Shown: in pieces, positions 22,248 to 25,119 of the stretch
Layout of the letters: the number at the start of each line of letters is the position of its first letter
How positions within the stretch are numbered: position 1 is the stretch's first letter
Assembly (NCBI GenBank): GCA_015478945.1
Contig: JABUQX010097234.1
Coordinates: 1 to 25,119, forward strand
Direction of reading: 5' to 3'
Length of the DNA: 25,119 nt
Origin: Trachelipus rathkii
Lineage: Eukaryota; Arthropoda; Malacostraca; Isopoda; Trachelipodidae
Made by a program: the position numbers and the translations under genes
Notes under the pieces: generated by a model
What the model was told of the DNA's origin: nothing
Databases searched by the model: none
What the model saw: only the letters and a program-made list of their open reading frames with translations

Positions 22248-22289
22248 GTCCAAACTTTACATCCGCGTCTTTGGAATGTAAGTTTGGAC
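22248..22289. other. Inverted repeat / hairpin
   Basis: GTCCAAACTTTACAT (22248-22262) and ATGTAAGTTTGGAC (22276-22289) are reverse complements apart from one unpaired base, with a 13-base loop. ACTC before the left arm and GAGT three bases after the right arm extend the pairing with a small bulge. It could be a core of a small inverted-repeat transposon or a transcribed hairpin; nothing else supports either. Confidence 0.6.
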
Positions 22290-22299
22290 CATGAGTGGT

Positions 22300-23390
22300 C
22301 TTGGTATTAGTGAATACCATTCAGTGAGGGCTTATCTATATTTTAAACTCAATGATGAATCTCCATAATTTCTTCGATTTTGTTATAATTTTTTTCCTGG
22401 ATTTCTTTTATTCTTCACATATTGGATATTTAATAAAGACATGGTGAGACTGCTACTATATATCAATAAGGATATTTTGAGAATAATTTCTCCACAATAT
22501 GCCTTGTATCAAAGCATTCAACAACTCTGATGCATCAAGATAGTATTTCACAAACTTTTGTGGTTCACTAGTATCAAATGCTATGCCATAATCTCCTAGT
22601 GTTGCTAGACTGCGCGTGGATAACTTAACAAGTGGTGATAATATGAGCGAAATCTACTTTTTCGATTTAAGAATTGTATTCCTTCATTTGGATTTGGTTT
22701 TCACTATGACATGCTGTAAAGTAGTGTACCGGCTTTTTGAGCTTTAATTATGGATGTAACTTTTCTCATACTTATATCATAGAATGGTATTATTTCAGAC
22801 CATTTCACAAATTGCATTTTTATTTCCAGAGTATATACAATATTCACTTTTCTGCCTGTATATGTGGTGTTGAGTAGATGCATCAGCCAGTCGTGAACAG
22901 CACTGTATTACGTTAGAGTGATAGCTATGTATCAGACTGGTCTGGACGAGAATTGTATGCTCTATATGAGTTTGAGAGTGATTATATTACACTTGTCTCT
23001 GAGATAGAGAGATACTTTACTAGAAAATGATACATATATATGATAGGATATATACTTGATTATAGAATAAATTACACGAAAAGGAGTCTGCACAGCACTT
23101 CAGTTTCGGCAATACACGAGCGATCCGATACAACTCCAGGTCAGATCTGACATTACTCCAGCACGCAATCATGTATTTGGTCAACTCAGCAGAGCTCATC
23201 GACTCAGTGAGCGCTCTTTACAACTTTAACATGAATGATTATAGTTTTACACGGAATTTCTTCAATAGAATTTTGTAATAAAGGTTTTACAACAAATGTG
23301 AAGAAGCTTTTTCGGTGGTGCATCATTTGATTACAATATTGAAAAAGCCATAATCAAAAATTTAATCTTTCCGACCATGTTATAGTCGTG
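22300..23390. other. Intergenic region, no gene seen
   Basis: AT-rich DNA with short open frames only. No repeat family, RNA gene or coding domain recognised up to the hAT terminus. Confidence 0.4.
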
Positions 23391-23394
23391 CAAT

Positions 23395-23440
23395 CAGTGG
23401 TTCTCAACTGTGTGACGCGTCACATTTGGGTCGCAGGCTT
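23395..23440 (+). mobile_element. hAT-type transposon terminus (solo end)
   Basis: CAGTGGTTCTCAA (23395-23407) equals the terminal inverted repeat of a widespread class of animal hAT elements of the Charlie type. It is followed by a 14-base perfect palindrome (TGTGACGCGTCACA, 23411-23424) and TTTGGGTCGCAGG, the same layout as in known non-autonomous hAT copies, where a palindromic CG-rich core follows the terminal repeat. No TTGAGAACCACTG partner was found to the right within the window, so the element is truncated, or its other end has decayed or lies beyond 25119. No transposase frame is visible. Confidence 0.65.
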
Positions 23441-23449
23441 CCCCTCTGG

Positions 23450-24750
23450 ACGCTGATCATGGCCTTAGAGAAAAGTTTTTGAACATTCTTACCATAATTG
23501 TATTTTAAGTCTATTCCTTTTAAGAGTTTTTATCAGATTTATTTGAATTCAACTTTGTTAATGGAAAAATTCTTAGTTATGTGATCTTATACTATGTAAG
23601 TATAATCTCACAGAACAAATTCGCTGGATGCTTTTTGGCAACTCTGTGTGTTGATCTATGGCTTATGAATTAAATTTATTTGAAAATATTATCTAATAGG
23701 TAATGATAGCCCATTGCATGTCAGAGTTATGGTATTATATAGGAAATACTTTCGGTTATTTTTAAGACATAAGGTAACATATTGGGATGCAACTTGCGCA
23801 AAATTAATGAAGTTAGTCTGAAGGGTATGGGAATGGGAAATCTATAAGACATCATCTAAAATTTAGATCATCTCATCTTATTTTGCGCTAGTAGTTGAAC
23901 CGCGAGCTTTCTACGAAGGGGAAAGATTTATTACTCTTATATACCTACAAGAACAATTTCAAAATGTTATTACATTATTTTAAGGAGTCATTTTTTTTTT
24001 TGATATAATAGAATTATTATCATAATGATTATAAACAAAGTAGAATAAAATAAATTATTCATATTAATTATTAATTTTCTTTCCTACATCTGACATCTAA
24101 TCGTTATGTCGATGGGGCCACCGTTTGATTTGTTTTATACGAAAGCAGTTAACATACCAGAGTCTCCTGCAGTTCTTTATCAGATTTCAGAGATTTTTCA
24201 TTCTGTTCATCGGGTAATACAGAATTCGCCGATATACAAAGAATATGGAACACAAAGTAAAACCAGGAGAGTATACTCACTCTTTAATATCTGAAGTAGA
24301 GTTAGACCGGATATTCTTCCAGCTCTGAGTATATAGATCGCGACTCAATCACACTCCAGTTCCTTTAGTATCGTATGGTCTCTATGCTAGGAATTTTAGT
24401 ATTTTCCAGGATACGGAAGATCTCGATATCTTCTCTTTCGGCTTGTAAGTCTGTGTATGTAAACAACTAGTTTCTTGAAAGTGAGTTGATAATGTCGATT
24501 CTTGGAAAACACATCATATATTTATAGGGCTGTCATTAGTGAAATATATTATTTGTTTGCTCCCCCAATATAATTTTGGATAATTACTGATATTATATTT
24601 ATTAGGTATTCGTTAAAAGTTACGAATAGGAATTTGGCATAAAGGTTGTTCACTTATTCTGAAACTATATTCAACAAACACGTACAATTTCATTTATTAT
24701 ATAGTGAGATGAAAAGTGAGTCGGCCCATTTGAAATAAAAAAGTATTTTT
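23450..24750. other. Intergenic region, possibly hAT interior
   Basis: AT-rich DNA to the right of the hAT terminus. One 62-codon frame at 24106-24294 starts MSMGPPFDLFYTKAVN and looks somewhat protein-like, with mixed codon third positions, but has no family match and is within chance length. No transposase motifs seen. Confidence 0.35.
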
Positions 24751-24970
24751 TTAACGCGATATATAAGATTAAAGGTTTCCAAATTAAAATTTAATCTAAC
24801 TATAGTACCACTTGTTATTGTGCCTATATTTGAACTCACTCTATTTGTTTTTGAAATAGCCATGAGGTGTTTAGAAATCTTAGCGTTATGAAAAATTTTT
24901 TATGACAAAGTTTTTTGTTTCTATGTGTTCTATTTATAAACTTTTAAATGAAAAAAGAGTGGTATCGGAG
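24751..24970 (+). repeat. Dispersed repeat, copy 2
   Basis: Partner of 10621-10820. It starts with TTAACGCGATATATAAGATT, passes AAAATTTAATCTAACTATA and TTAGCGTTATGAAAAATTTT, and loses clear similarity after ATCGGAG near 24970. Both copies have the same orientation, about 14.1 kb apart. The 70-codon frame at 24902-25114 overlaps the repeat and is not conserved in copy 1, so I do not treat it as a gene. Confidence 0.6.
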
Positions 24971-25119
24971 TTCTTGATATTTGGTGTTTTACACCCACTC
25001 CCACTAGGTGGATCAAGAAGAAAACTAAATGAATGCTATTTATGCTGTCTTTATACTTATATTTTAAAAAAACCATATACCAGTGATAAAATATTTGATG
25101 TAATAATTACTTAAAATTA

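Noticed and set aside
24902..25114. 70-codon plus-strand frame
   Set aside because: It overlaps dispersed repeat copy 2, and the other copy does not keep the frame.
1..25119. tRNA, rRNA or other structured RNA genes; bacterial or phage operons
   Set aside because: No tRNA T-arm with a matching acceptor stem, no rRNA core sequence, and no tightly packed same-strand genes with ribosome binding sites were seen.

Overview
The window looks like nuclear DNA of an AT-rich eukaryote, most likely an animal. The reasons are long (TA)n and (GA)n tracts, very low gene density, candidate spliced terminal exons with pyrimidine-rich acceptors and AATAAA signals, higher-order satellite DNA, and one terminus of a hAT-type transposon of the kind widespread in animals (CAGTGGTTCTCAA). 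I see no rRNA, tRNA, CRISPR array, bacterial operon or phage module. The two long coding regions read in the standard genetic code. I could not place the organism more precisely.

Layout. 1-2300: satellite array of three related monomers (A about 190 bp, B and C about 230 bp) in A-B-C order. 2301-4300: unique spacer, more GC-rich from about 2395 to 3660. 4519-5185: a much decayed copy of the same array in inverted orientation, so 1-5185 has the shape of a large foldback structure. 6281-8491 (+): a leucine-rich-repeat-like gene of about 735 codons, broken by apparent one-base losses and an in-frame TAA. 8940-9430: extreme TA-rich DNA. 9669-10385 (-): an intact 238-residue, probably disordered protein with two internal repeats and a TATA-like element. 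10621-10820 and 24751-24970: two copies of a dispersed repeat. 11683-11750 (-) and 17152-17258 (+): two candidate acidic terminal exons. About 13270-16150: a GC-elevated block that may hold exons. 20441-20727 (-): a short broken paralogue of the C-terminus of the 6281-8491 gene. 22248-22289: a hairpin. 23395-23440: the hAT terminus.

The best leads are the foldback arrangement of a higher-order satellite around a non-repetitive core, and the uncharacterised gene family with a conserved D-x-C-G-N-x-[IL]-I-x-W-N-[IL]-K-x-Y C-terminal motif, present as two damaged copies on opposite strands 12 kb apart. All inferred frameshifts in both copies have the same sign (one base missing), so real pseudogene decay and uncorrected long-read deletions must be separated before any biology is claimed. 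No pathway links the genes here.
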